From Chondrinema litorale (GTDB taxonomy: Bacteria > Bacteroidota > Bacteroidia > Cytophagales > Flammeovirgaceae), in contig NZ_CP111056.1 of assembly GCF_026250525.1 (NCBI RefSeq), positions 62,001 to 126,000 on the forward strand: 64,000 nucleotides of DNA, given 5' to 3'. Made by a program: the position numbers and the translations under genes. The notes under the pieces are model-generated. The model was not told the origin of the DNA, did not search any database, and was given only the letters and a program-made list of their open reading frames with translations. Numbering within the stretch: the stretch's first letter is position 1; every line of letters starts with the position of its first letter. This document shows, in pieces, positions 8,706 to 17,045 of this stretch.

Positions 8706-11700
8706 TTACAATCCGAGTTTAACACCAAATGTAAATTCACGCTGTAGCGGCACAATACCCGGCTCTCCATTGAGGTCTAGTTCTGGATCGTTGCCAGACC
8801 AATCTGTGATGGTTAAAAGGTTTCTCCCAGTTGTATAAAGTTGAAGTTTTTGTAGCTTTAATTTTTCCAGTATGGATGATGGAAAAGTGTAAGCCAATGA
8901 AATATCTTTTAGTCTGATGAAGCTGGCACTTTCGTAAATTGTTCCTCCTGCTCCACCCATTGCAAATGCATTGATATCTACTTTTGGATAAGCGTTTGTA
9001 GGATTATCTTCTGTCCACCAATCCTTTTTCATTACATTTCTTCTAATCTCAGCACCCACATTTTCACGCATTAGGTTGTTTCTTCTGGTAGCTCCATGAA
9101 CTCCATGCAGGAATACTTCTAAAGTGAAATTTTTGTACGTGAATGAATTGCTCAAACCCCATGTAAACTTTGGGTCTTGCTGCCCGATAATTTGGCGGTC
9201 TTCAGCTGTCATTAGACCATCACCATTTACATCTTCTAGTTTTACAAAGCCTGGTTCTGAGTTCCATTCTGCGGCTTCTTCTGCTTCATCTAACTGCCAT
9301 ACACCAATCATTCTGTAACCATAGTTCACTCTAATTGGCTGGCCTACAAACCAAGAGTTAGCCAAGTCGTCAATCTCATTTCCGTTTTCATCCAACTCTC
9401 CGTAAAGTGAAAGAATCTTGTTTTTGTTGGTTGCTAAATTACCATTAACATACCATGTAAACTGAGGAGTTTGAACCACTGTACCTTGTAAGCCTAATTC
9501 TATTCCTCTGGTTTCTGTTTCACCGATGTTCTGGGTAATTTGATTAACTCCGTGGATTGACGAGATTGTTCTGTTAAGTAATAAGTCTGAAGTTTTGGTT
9601 TTGTAGATGTTAAAATCACCTTGAATTCTTCCATCAAACAAACCAAAGTCTAATCCTAAGTTGATGGTTTCACTAGATTCCCATCCAAGGTTTTCATCTC
9701 CAACTACACTTGGTATATAACCTACCATTGAATTATCGCCTGAAAGTGTATTTCTATCAGACATTCTGGTAATAGAAGCATATGGATCAACCGCTTGGTT
9801 GCCATTTTTTCCCCAAGAAGCACGAAGTTTTAAGTATTCGAAAAAGTCTGCACCGGCCATAAAGTTTTCATCTGAAATATTCCAGCCTAATGCTACCGAT
9901 GGAAAAATACCCCATTTGTTACTTACACCAAAACCCGAGTAACCATCTCTTCTACCAGTAAAAGTAACCATGTATTTATCGTTGAAAATATAGTTGGCTC
10001 GCAACATTTGAGAGATGAGTGCTGTGCGACTATAATCATTATTTCCAATAACATTAGAAGCTTGAGATATGCCGTAATAGGTAAATTCATCATTTGGGAA
10101 ATCAACTGCTTCTAAATCCTGCTGATATCTTTGATTTTCCTCGTAACTATAAACACCTGTTAAAAATATAGAATGGCGATTGAAGTCTTTTTTATAAGTG
10201 ACGATGTTTTCAAAAACATTATTCTGGTAATCATCTTCTGTTAAGTTCGCATAACCATTATTGGCAATGCCTACTGTGGTGTTACTACCTGCATACAATT
10301 GTTGATCTGCCCACTTTCTCCTGATACCTGTATTTAATCTGTAACTCAATCCATCAATAAATGGAATATCCACATTAATGAAGTTGTTAGTAACCATCTG
10401 ATATGAATAATCTTTATCCTGATAATTGATTGCTTCTAATGGGTTGGCATCGGGCCATTCGGGCCATGGATAAAGGTTAATCTCTCCATCTTCAATATAA
10501 GGATTTCCAATTAGTGGATTCATCTGATATACTTCGCCGTAGTCGATATTGTATCCGCTTTTATCATCGTAAGTAAACTGAGTTCTGGTTCCAACAGTTA
10601 GCCAGTCTGTAACCTTTACGTCCAAATTGGCTCTGCCCGAAAGTCTCTTGTATTGATCGGTGATGGAAAGTCCTTCCACTTCCAAATAGTTACCTCCCAC
10701 ATAATAATTTACACGATCTGTTCCACCAGAAACTGAAAGGTCGTACAATTCGCTTTGTCCGTTTCTTAAAGTTAAATCTACCCAATCGGTAGTGATTCCA
10801 GCCTCATAATTTTGAGTTTCTGTATCTGTAATCATGGATGGATCACGCAGCATTTTGTATTCGTAAAACTCAGCGCCAGTAAGAAAATCTGGTTCGTTTA
10901 CAGAAGATTGCGTAGAGTAGCGTGCTTCAAAATTGATTTGCGGTTTGCCTGTTTTTCCAGTTTTGGTAGTTACCAGAATAACCCCATTAGAACCTCTCGA
11001 ACCATAAATTGCCGCTGCAGATGCATCTTTTAAAACTTCCATCGATTGGATGTCATTCACATTGAGGTCGGTAATGTTGCCATAGTAAGGAATTCCATCT
11101 ACAACAATTAAAGGTGAGTTATCGGCTAGAATTGAGTTTCTACCTCTAATCATTAATGTTTGATTTGGCACTGCACCTGCTCCGGTTTGTTGTACCAATA
11201 AACCCGGCACCGAACCTTGTAAAGCTTGTGCAATATTTAGGTTGGGCACCATCTCCAAACGCTTCTGAGAAACAGAACCAACTGAACCGGTAATGTCACT
11301 TTTTTCTTGCACACCATAACCAACTACCACAACATCTTCTAGCAGTCTTACATCTTCCTGCATTTTGATTAACACATCTTGCGAGCCTGAAACTTTTAAA
11401 GTGACAGTTTCATAACCAATAAATGAACAAAGTAAAGTAGCTCCCGCATCTGGAATTTGGATTGAAAAACCGCCATTAATATCTGTAATTGTACCTACTG
11501 AGGTGTTTTCTTGTAAGATAACAGCAGCGCCAATTACAGGTTCGCCCGTTTTATTATCGATTACTTTTCCTGTAATTACAATCTCTTCGGATACAAGTGT
11601 CTCCTCTTGTTGTTTCTCAGAAACCTTTACTGCCGAAATTACATTATTGATGCGCTTAAAACGCACATCTGCCTGCCTTGCGATTTCCTCAAGTACACTC

Positions 11701-11972
11701 CGCAAATCGGCCTGCATACTTAAAGTAATAAACTCGCTGTGCACACCTTCTGTGCTCTGATAGCCATATTTAAAGCCTGTTTTACTTTCAAGAAGTTTAA
11801 AAACATCTTCAAGTAAATAATCTTCTACATGTACACTCACCTTAATTTCTTCCAGCTTTTGACCTTTTAATGAATCGGCCAACAGCAACTGTAAGGAAAT
11901 CAGTTGGATACAAAAGATATAAATTATCTGTTTTGATACAATCATCAATACTTTTAATAAATTTGTCTTCAT
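8706..11972 (-). CDS. SusC/RagA TonB-linked outer-membrane transporter with STN signalling domain
   Basis: A 1088-residue TonB-dependent transporter. A signal sequence is followed by an STN (secretin/TonB N-terminal) domain at about residues 42-115 and a carboxypeptidase-regulatory-like domain (VITGKVIDNKTGEPVIGA, about 132-205). The plug comes next (VVVVGYGVQEKSDITGS, MIRGRNSI, VLKDASAAAIYGSRG), then a 22-strand barrel ending FTFGVKLGL. The STN domain is the part that contacts FecR-type anti-sigma factors. The FecR and ECF sigma genes lie directly upstream on the same strand, so ligand binding here should trigger expression of its own operon. The partner SusD follows 24 bp downstream. Confidence 0.93.
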   Translation of the reverse strand: MKTNLLKVLMIVSKQIIYIFCIQLISLQLLLADSLKGQKLEEIKVSVHVEDYLLEDVFKLLESKTGFKYGYQSTEGVHSEFITLSMQADLRSVLEEIARQADVRFKRINNVISAVKVSEKQQEETLVSEEIVITGKVIDNKTGEPVIGAAVILQENTSVGTITDINGGFSIQIPDAGATLLCSFIGYETVTLKVSGSQDVLIKMQEDVRLLEDVVVVGYGVQEKSDITGSVGSVSQKRLEMVPNLNIAQALQGSVPGLLVQQTGAGAVPNQTLMIRGRNSILADNSPLIVVDGIPYYGNITDLNVNDIQSMEVLKDASAAAIYGSRGSNGVILVTTKTGKTGKPQINFEARYSTQSSVNEPDFLTGAEFYEYKMLRDPSMITDTETQNYEAGITTDWVDLTLRNGQSELYDLSVSGGTDRVNYYVGGNYLEVEGLSITDQYKRLSGRANLDVKVTDWLTVGTRTQFTYDDKSGYNIDYGEVYQMNPLIGNPYIEDGEINLYPWPEWPDANPLEAINYQDKDYSYQMVTNNFINVDIPFIDGLSYRLNTGIRRKWADQQLYAGSNTTVGIANNGYANLTEDDYQNNVFENIVTYKKDFNRHSIFLTGVYSYEENQRYQQDLEAVDFPNDEFTYYGISQASNVIGNNDYSRTALISQMLRANYIFNDKYMVTFTGRRDGYSGFGVSNKWGIFPSVALGWNISDENFMAGADFFEYLKLRASWGKNGNQAVDPYASITRMSDRNTLSGDNSMVGYIPSVVGDENLGWESSETINLGLDFGLFDGRIQGDFNIYKTKTSDLLLNRTISSIHGVNQITQNIGETETRGIELGLQGTVVQTPQFTWYVNGNLATNKNKILSLYGELDENGNEIDDLANSWFVGQPIRVNYGYRMIGVWQLDEAEEAAEWNSEPGFVKLEDVNGDGLMTAEDRQIIGQQDPKFTWGLSNSFTYKNFTLEVFLHGVHGATRRNNLMRENVGAEIRRNVMKKDWWTEDNPTNAYPKVDINAFAMGGAGGTIYESASFIRLKDISLAYTFPSSILEKLKLQKLQLYTTGRNLLTITDWSGNDPELDLNGEPGIVPLQREFTFGVKLGL

Positions 11973-12011
11973 ATAATCTTATTATTCGTTGTAATGGATT
12001 ATTAAATGATG

Positions 12012-12076
12012 TTTGATCCGGTTGCCTCCGGGTCAAATCTGGCTCATAGCTGTTGCCTCAGTTATGAGCTTTTTTC
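12012..12076 (+). ncRNA. Candidate cis-antisense RNA 3' part in the FecR-SusC gap
   Basis: Two consecutive stem-loops lie in the 192-bp gap between the minus-strand FecR and SusC genes. Hairpin A (12012-12037) is a 9-bp stem with loop GTTGCCTC. Hairpin B (12042-12069) is a 9-bp stem with loop TGTTGCCTCA. Each stem has one G-U pair if read from the plus strand, which becomes a C-A mismatch if read from the minus strand, so the plus strand folds better. T6 follows hairpin B on the plus strand only. This fits the 3' end of an antisense RNA overlapping the susC start, as known for DonS in Bacteroides. The 5' end and promoter could not be placed. Confidence 0.4.
12042..12076 (+). terminator. Antisense-oriented rho-independent terminator
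   Basis: A stem GCTCATAGC / GTTATGAGC (12042-12050 with 12061-12069, one G-U pair) is followed by T6 at 12070-12075 on the plus strand. All flanking genes are on the minus strand, so it cannot end any annotated gene. On the minus strand no T-run follows the stem. Confidence 0.7.
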
Positions 12077-12164
12077 TTCGTTGGAGTTGGAAATAATTGC
12101 GTTGCCTCACCATTATCTCCGCAAATTGAGTAAGCTTATTCTTGCATATAAATGGGTTTAAAGT

Positions 12165-13244
12165 TTAACATCCGTTTCCTGTTATTTCAATCGTTTTCTT
12201 ATCGATGAATTGATATTTGAGCTGAAGTATGTATCCGATACTTTGTAGTATATTTTCTAGGCTTTCGTTTTTGTATTCGCTGCTAATCAGACACTTTTCA
12301 GGGCTTTGCACATTTAATTGAATTGAAATCCCATACCAGCGTTCCAATACTTTTTTTACTGTTAGTAAATCGGTCTTATCAAACCTGATGTTACCGTCTT
12401 TCCAACCTGTTTCTATGTCGAGATTAATTTCTTTTAACTCAAGAATCGAATCTGAAACCAAAACTGCTTGTTGAGATGGTAGCAGTACAATTGCTTGGTT
12501 TTTAATATCCTTGGGAGCTTCAAAGTAAGTATTGCCTGAATTAACTGCTACACCAACTTTCCCAGTTAATACAGTTACTTTTGTAGCTTCATCTGCAAAT
12601 GATTTTACTGTAAAACTAGTGCCTAAAACTCTGGTGGTAATCTTGTCGGTTTCTACCAAAAAAGGTTTCTGTTTGTTATGGCTCACATTAAAAAATGCCT
12701 CTCCAGCTATTTTTATAAAGCGGATACTATCGTTAAAATCTGTGCGATAAGCGATACTACTTTCTGCATTGAGTTTAACTATGGTGCTATCTGGTAGTTT
12801 TACGGTTAGCTTTTCGCCAGCATGTGTATACTTTGTAATCCATTGCGCTTCACGCTGAATTTGCTTGTTTGTGCTTTGTTTTTTATCCACCTTAAGGTAA
12901 GCCAAACCCAAGCCTACTGTAAGAATTACTAATGCTGCCACTTTGTAATATGCTTGGAAAGAATTACTTAGATCTAACTGTTTAGTTTCTTTTCTTCGAG
13001 AGCTTTCTGGTATTTTTCTCAAAATGCCTTGTTTTAAAGCTTCTTTGTGTGCAGCTTCCAGTTTGATTTCTTTATCTCCTTTTTGCCATAGTTCTTCTGC
13101 AACTTCTTCCAGAAAATGTTTGTCATCAACATTTTCCAGAATTAGAAATACCAGTTCCAACTCTTGTGCACTACAAGTATTACTCAGATACTTTCTCAGT
13201 AATTCTTTTTTTTCTAAATCGCTTAATGGGTCATTTGTCTTCAT
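12165..13244 (-). CDS. FecR-family anti-sigma factor
   Basis: A 359-residue single-pass inner-membrane protein. The cytoplasmic N-terminal part (about residues 1-95) would bind the sigma factor. One transmembrane segment (VAALVILTVGLGLAYL) lies near residue 105. The periplasmic FecR domain follows (KLPDSTIVKLNAESSI, GEAFFNVSHNKQKPF). The C-terminal DUF4974 domain (DLLTVKKVLERWYGI to the end) resembles an STN fold. It should transmit ligand binding at the SusC protein downstream to the ECF sigma factor encoded 51 bp upstream. The gap to susC carries the antisense terminator. Confidence 0.92.
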   Translation of the reverse strand: MKTNDPLSDLEKKELLRKYLSNTCSAQELELVFLILENVDDKHFLEEVAEELWQKGDKEIKLEAAHKEALKQGILRKIPESSRRKETKQLDLSNSFQAYYKVAALVILTVGLGLAYLKVDKKQSTNKQIQREAQWITKYTHAGEKLTVKLPDSTIVKLNAESSIAYRTDFNDSIRFIKIAGEAFFNVSHNKQKPFLVETDKITTRVLGTSFTVKSFADEATKVTVLTGKVGVAVNSGNTYFEAPKDIKNQAIVLLPSQQAVLVSDSILELKEINLDIETGWKDGNIRFDKTDLLTVKKVLERWYGISIQLNVQSPEKCLISSEYKNESLENILQSIGYILQLKYQFIDKKTIEITGNGC

Positions 13245-13295
13245 ACACCAGCAATACGACTGGCAATAGCAGTGGTATTACTACTACTTAAATAA

Positions 13296-13889
13296 TTAAC
13301 CTTTTAGAAACATAGAGATAACAATGAGGTATATCCCGCTTTTAGCAAGTTGGCTTTTTATCTCTTTTAATGATTTGAAGATGCTTACTTTTACCGTATT
13401 CTTGGAAATGCCTAACCTAATGGAGATTTCTTCGTGCGAGAGATTTTCTTCTCTACTTAACCTAAATATTTTTTGGCGTTGCTCTGGCAGTTGATCTATG
13501 CAAGCCGAAATGGTTTCTGAAAGCTCTGTGTAAAGTAACTCTTCTTCGGGTTCTGTATGAAAAGTTAAAATTTTTGTAGCCAGCTCAGACTTAAAAGCCT
13601 CTTCTCGCACTGCTTTTCTAAGACTGTCTATTGCTAGATTTTTAACGATTCGAAATATAAAGGAAGAGAAAGAATAATCTGTAGAAATACTATCTCTTCG
13701 CTGCCAGATTTTCAAAAAAGTATCTTGAACAATCTCATCAGCCAAATCTTTGGACTTTACAAAACTAAATGCAAATGCATAGAGGCGACTGTGATAATGG
13801 TTAAAAACTTCGGTTAATGCGTTGCGCTCACCTTTTTTTAAAAGGTATATCCATTTTTTATCAATTTCAGTATGGTTAGCGCTACTCAT
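13296..13889 (-). CDS. ECF RNA polymerase sigma factor
   Basis: A 197-residue ECF sigma-70 factor. Region 2 (LYAFAFSFVKSKDLADEIVQDTFLKIW) covers core binding and -10 recognition. Region 4 (LPEQRQKIFRLSREENLSHEEISIRLGIS) is the -35 helix-turn-helix. The ATG at 13889 is chosen because the only further upstream start is a TTG at 13922 that adds residues unlike the family N-terminus. It starts the minus-strand sigma/FecR/SusC/SusD/phosphatase run and should activate it. Its upstream DNA now ends 98 bp away at an IS1595-family insertion, which may have separated it from its native promoter context. Confidence 0.92.
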   Translation of the reverse strand: MSSANHTEIDKKWIYLLKKGERNALTEVFNHYHSRLYAFAFSFVKSKDLADEIVQDTFLKIWQRRDSISTDYSFSSFIFRIVKNLAIDSLRKAVREEAFKSELATKILTFHTEPEEELLYTELSETISACIDQLPEQRQKIFRLSREENLSHEEISIRLGISKNTVKVSIFKSLKEIKSQLAKSGIYLIVISMFLKG

Positions 13890-13987
13890 TTTACAAACTT
13901 TTTGAATTCTCAAAGTAAGCAAATCAGTTTCTGCGACTCATAAAATCACAGTTAATAGTTTGTTAAGCTATTATTATTTTTTGATTT

Positions 13988-15001
13988 AATGATTATCCGT
14001 AAAGCTACCACAAAGTAAATAGGGAATGGTCTGCGCTTCGAAATTAGCTCAAAAACAGGTCATTATGGATAGTATTATTGAATTCATGTAAGCGTACCGC
14101 AATGAGCAGGTATGCCGTGAGTGTTTCAAGGAAATCAGGGATAAAGCAGGTGTTTGTTGCAAGAAATGCGGTAGCCAAGAGCATTACTGGCTAAATAGCA
14201 AGCAGATGTACCAATGCAAGTCATGCAGTTTTAGGACAGGCCTCCGCAGTGGCACCATCATGGAAGCTTCCAAACTTCCGTTTCGCTACTGGTTCGTTGC
14301 TATCTGGCTGATGGGCTGTAGCAAGAAAGGTTCTTCTGCCTGTAATGTGCAGAGGCAGCTCAATCATAAGCGCTATGAACCTATCTGGGCAATGATGCAC
14401 AAAATACGCTCTGCGATGGGCCAACGGGACAACCACTACTTGCTGGGAGGCAATATTGAGGTAGACGAAGGGTTCTTTGAAACACTAGTACCCGAGGGGC
14501 AGAAGGAAGAGGAGAGAAAGCGGGGAAGGGGGAGCCAGAAGCAGACCATGGCGATGGTCTTTGCACAGACAGAGGTGGTGCTACAGCCTAAAAAACACCG
14601 CCCTTCTAAAAGGTGCAAGTATTTCAAAATGGCTGTATGCGCTGATTTTACAGTAGAAACTGCTAGAAATACGATTACCCGGCATGTTGCCCAGAATGCC
14701 AAGATGATTACAGATGGCTATTCAACCTATCAGTCACTGACAGGAGAGTTCGAGATGGATGTGGAAAAAGTGCCCTCAAAACAGGCCCATATCAAACTAC
14801 CTTGGGTACATACAGCCATTGGGAATGCAAAGAAAGTCCTACAAGGGATATATCAGCATACAAGGCCAGGGTATCTACAGAATTATCTAGATGAGTTCTG
14901 TTACAAACTCAATAGAAGATACTTTGAAAATGATATTTTTGACAGAATATTAATTGCTTGTACGCTCACTTGAGCTTGTGGTAAGAATACGGATAATCAT
15001 T
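13988..15001. mobile_element. IS1595-family insertion sequence
   Basis: An element of about 1.0 kb bounded by imperfect terminal inverted repeats. The left end (from about 13988) reads AATGATTATCCGTA then, after four unmatched bases, TACCACAAG. The right end, read inward from about 15001, gives the same two blocks with a different four-base spacer. It carries one transposase gene with a nonsense codon. A clean 8-bp target duplication, usual for this family, could not be seen: the best alignment (13980-13987 with 15002-15009) has two mismatches. It sits between the sigma factor and the Ntn-hydrolase gene. Confidence 0.75.
14065..14973 (+). pseudogene. IS1595-family transposase with in-frame stop at codon 9
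   Basis: The reading frame opens with ATG at 14065 and meets TAA at 14089-14091, then stays open to 14973. Codons after the stop encode the zinc ribbon expected at the N-terminus of IS1595/ISXO2-like transposases (CRECF, CCKKCG, YQCKSC). The DDE-type core follows (GNIEVDEGFFE, MITDGYSTYQSL, GNAKKVLQGIY). No ATG lies in frame between the stop and 14206, and starting there would remove most of the zinc ribbon. The likely cause is a single substitution in the codon after ATG at 14086. The element is probably unable to move by itself unless the stop is read through. Confidence 0.8.
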
Positions 15002-15047
15002 TTATATTTTAATTACCAATTGCGCCATTCAAATTTTGATTTAATCA

Positions 15048-15869
15048 TTATTCTAGCTTCAATTTTCTTTTTTTGCCTGCTGCAAATTCTTTGTTTAGAT
15101 CGAGCTTGGTCACTTTCGAATTATCAATCTTATAGATCAAAACGAATTCCATTTCGGTTACATCAATAAAAGTTGAATATAATGTGCCTCCTTTTCTGCC
15201 ATTTTCATCAGGTATAGGAACCTGAACGGCATTACCTAAAGTGTTGCTAATTTCAAGAAAGCTAAGCGCTTTATTTTTACTCTCAAGATTAGCTATACTA
15301 TTAGTAATAGCCACATATCTGTAACAAGGATAATTACCCTGAGTAGTTTCTGACAACAAAAAGTTTGTCATAACTAGTTTGTTATCTTTTATGTATTCAA
15401 GCTTTCTTTCACCTCCTACCCACTCTACTACTACTGCATTACCAGACCGATCTCCAAACATCATATGTCCGTTGTTTAATGCAATTTTTTCTTTTTCCAG
15501 ATAGTTTACAGCTTCTTCCACGGTACTGCAATTAGCCAGTATTTCATCTCCTAAATTGCCTTTTGGTTTTTGGTAACCTACTGGTCTTGTTTGCAGTGGG
15601 GTAACAGCGCCATCAAAAAATAAACCTTCCTCATTAATACCTCCTTGAGCAAAATTATCCCAACCGTACCATAATCTTGCATGTTTCTTTTTGCTAGCTG
15701 GCATAAGCTGAATGTATGGTTCTACATCGTACCAAAAATCTTCGTTGTTGGCTATGTAAATTTTTCCTGTTTGTAAATCAATGTAATAAAGTACGGAACA
15801 AGCTTTTAAAGATGGAATTGAGATATTAAATATAAGCAAGATGAAAATCGTAAATAGTGTTGGTTTCAT
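15048..15869 (-). CDS. Secreted Ntn hydrolase, choloylglycine hydrolase-like
   Basis: A 273-residue protein of the linear amide C-N hydrolase (choloylglycine hydrolase/penicillin V acylase) group. The signal peptide appears to end SLKA, directly before Cys24. Cleavage there would expose the catalytic Cys as the new N-terminus, as Ntn hydrolases require. Following motifs are IYIANNEDFW (position of the family Arg/Asp pair, here Asn-Asn-Glu-Asp), GGINEEGLFFDG and MTNFLLSE. Known members cleave amide bonds such as conjugated bile acids, penicillin V or N-acyl homoserine lactones. Specificity cannot be deduced here. It is a single gene between the IS1595 element and the replication terminator. 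Confidence 0.8.
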   Translation of the reverse strand: MKPTLFTIFILLIFNISIPSLKACSVLYYIDLQTGKIYIANNEDFWYDVEPYIQLMPASKKKHARLWYGWDNFAQGGINEEGLFFDGAVTPLQTRPVGYQKPKGNLGDEILANCSTVEEAVNYLEKEKIALNNGHMMFGDRSGNAVVVEWVGGERKLEYIKDNKLVMTNFLLSETTQGNYPCYRYVAITNSIANLESKNKALSFLEISNTLGNAVQVPIPDENGRKGGTLYSTFIDVTEMEFVLIYKIDNSKVTKLDLNKEFAAGKKRKLKLE

Positions 15870-15981
15870 TGAAAATGGCTAAGGTGTAAAAATCTACTTC
15901 TTGTAGTAGTCTGTTTATTTAGCTAATGAGTAATCTGCCTCTGTAGTTGTCTCTTTGAAAAGACATTCATTTTAAACACAT

Positions 15982-16020
15982 AAAAAAAGCGCACTGAAAT
16001 CTACTCTCAGTGCGCTTTTT
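15982..16020 (-). terminator. Bidirectional rho-independent terminator after rep
   Basis: A perfect 9-bp stem (GCGCACTGA at 15989-15997, TCAGTGCGC at 16007-16015) is flanked by A7 on the left and T5 on the right. It therefore works on both strands. It lies just downstream of the minus-strand replication initiator gene and upstream of the Ntn-hydrolase gene. Confidence 0.85.
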
Positions 16021-16036
16021 ATCAGTTCGTTATAAA

Positions 16037-16999
16037 TCAGGAAGCAAACTTAATCATGTATTTTACTTCTCCACTTCTTGCTCTGTCTTCTTCTACTGAT
16101 TCTACTAAATCTAATTTTAAGGCTGTTTCAAAAGCTTTATCAATTGTTTTTTTGATGCGGCTATAGTTGTTGTTTCTTTTGTAGCGATTGAGGTTCATAA
16201 TATCGCTGAGCTTAGAAAAACTGTATTCTACTCTTCCGGTAGTGGAACAGTGCTTTGCCTGATACAAGCATTTTATAAAAAGCTCGATAGATGGATTTGG
16301 CCTACCTGGGTTAATTTTCTTTAAAGTAAGGTTTACATCTGATGGAATGTAAAAATAAGTCTGCGCCTTTTCTACCTGGTAAGAAATAAAACAGGCATCT
16401 ACCATAAGTCTAAATTTATAATCGCCATCTGCCTGACTATCTTTGAATTTTGAGTATTCCAACAATTCAATAAGTCGCTTAATTTTAAAACCCGTTCTGT
16501 TTTTGGTGTTAAATGGCACTAAGAATTCTTTATAATGCAAACTCATTAAAGCATCTTTTACCAAATCTCTATGACGCTTGCTGTAACTTGAGTCTATGCC
16601 TAACATTCTGTATAAGCTACCCAATTGAAACTCAAACACCACTCTATCGATTTCTTCGATATAAGAAAGTGTTGAAAGACTTTTAGAAATCTGTGCCAAT
16701 GCCACTACAGCTGTAAGCACACGTAATTCGTAACCCGAAAGCTCTTTGGTAATTCTTTGCTTTACATCATCACCCAGTTTTTCTTTAAAAAACTCTGGTA
16801 ATGTAATCGTATAGTTATTATCCCCTCCTCTATGCAGCTTTAATATTCTATCTATCGAATAGTTAATCTCATTGGTAAGACGATCTTTAAAGTCATGATC
16901 TGTATCAAATATCTGTAATTGCGCCTTCCCGAATTGCTGACCTGATTCGATTTTAAGCAATCTGGTTGGGTATTTTATTCTGGTTTCGGGTTTTTTCAT
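16037..16999 (-). CDS. Plasmid replication initiator, Rep_3 (RepB/RepE-like) family
   Basis: A 320-residue initiator with the two winged-helix layout of Rep_3 proteins (Pfam PF01051). Useful segments are LSGYELRVLTAVVALAQ and YIEEIDRVVFEFQLGSLY in the first domain, and YKRNNNYSRIKKTIDKAFE, a DNA-recognition-type helix, near the C-terminus. The ATG at 16999 is chosen; a TTG at 17008 would add three residues. Rep_3 proteins bind iterons to open the origin and repress their own promoter. The gene reads away from a long iteron array that starts about 45 bp upstream, which makes this the replication origin of a theta-type plasmid or secondary replicon. Confidence 0.88.
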   Translation of the reverse strand: MKKPETRIKYPTRLLKIESGQQFGKAQLQIFDTDHDFKDRLTNEINYSIDRILKLHRGGDNNYTITLPEFFKEKLGDDVKQRITKELSGYELRVLTAVVALAQISKSLSTLSYIEEIDRVVFEFQLGSLYRMLGIDSSYSKRHRDLVKDALMSLHYKEFLVPFNTKNRTGFKIKRLIELLEYSKFKDSQADGDYKFRLMVDACFISYQVEKAQTYFYIPSDVNLTLKKINPGRPNPSIELFIKCLYQAKHCSTTGRVEYSFSKLSDIMNLNRYKRNNNYSRIKKTIDKAFETALKLDLVESVEEDRARSGEVKYMIKFAS

Positions 17000-17023
17000 A
17001 TCTCTCAAATTAAAAAAATTTCA

Positions 17024-17038
17024 GTAACTATCCGTTAC
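17024..17038. promoter_or_regulatory. Short inverted repeat upstream of rep
   Basis: GTAAC (17024-17028) and GTTAC (17034-17038) form an inverted repeat with a 5-bp spacer, 25 bp upstream of the rep start and next to a partial iteron at 17046-17060. Rep_3 initiators often repress their own gene as dimers at such inverted sites. That role is inferred from position only. Confidence 0.35.
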
Positions 17039-17045
17039 CCGATTT

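Noticed and set aside
15033..15046. A 12-bp match (TTTTGATTTAAT) to 13979-13990 as a target duplication of the IS1595 element
   Set aside because: The right copy lies about 35-48 bp outside the recognisable terminal repeat and is AT-rich, so chance is more likely. A proper 8-bp duplication was not found.
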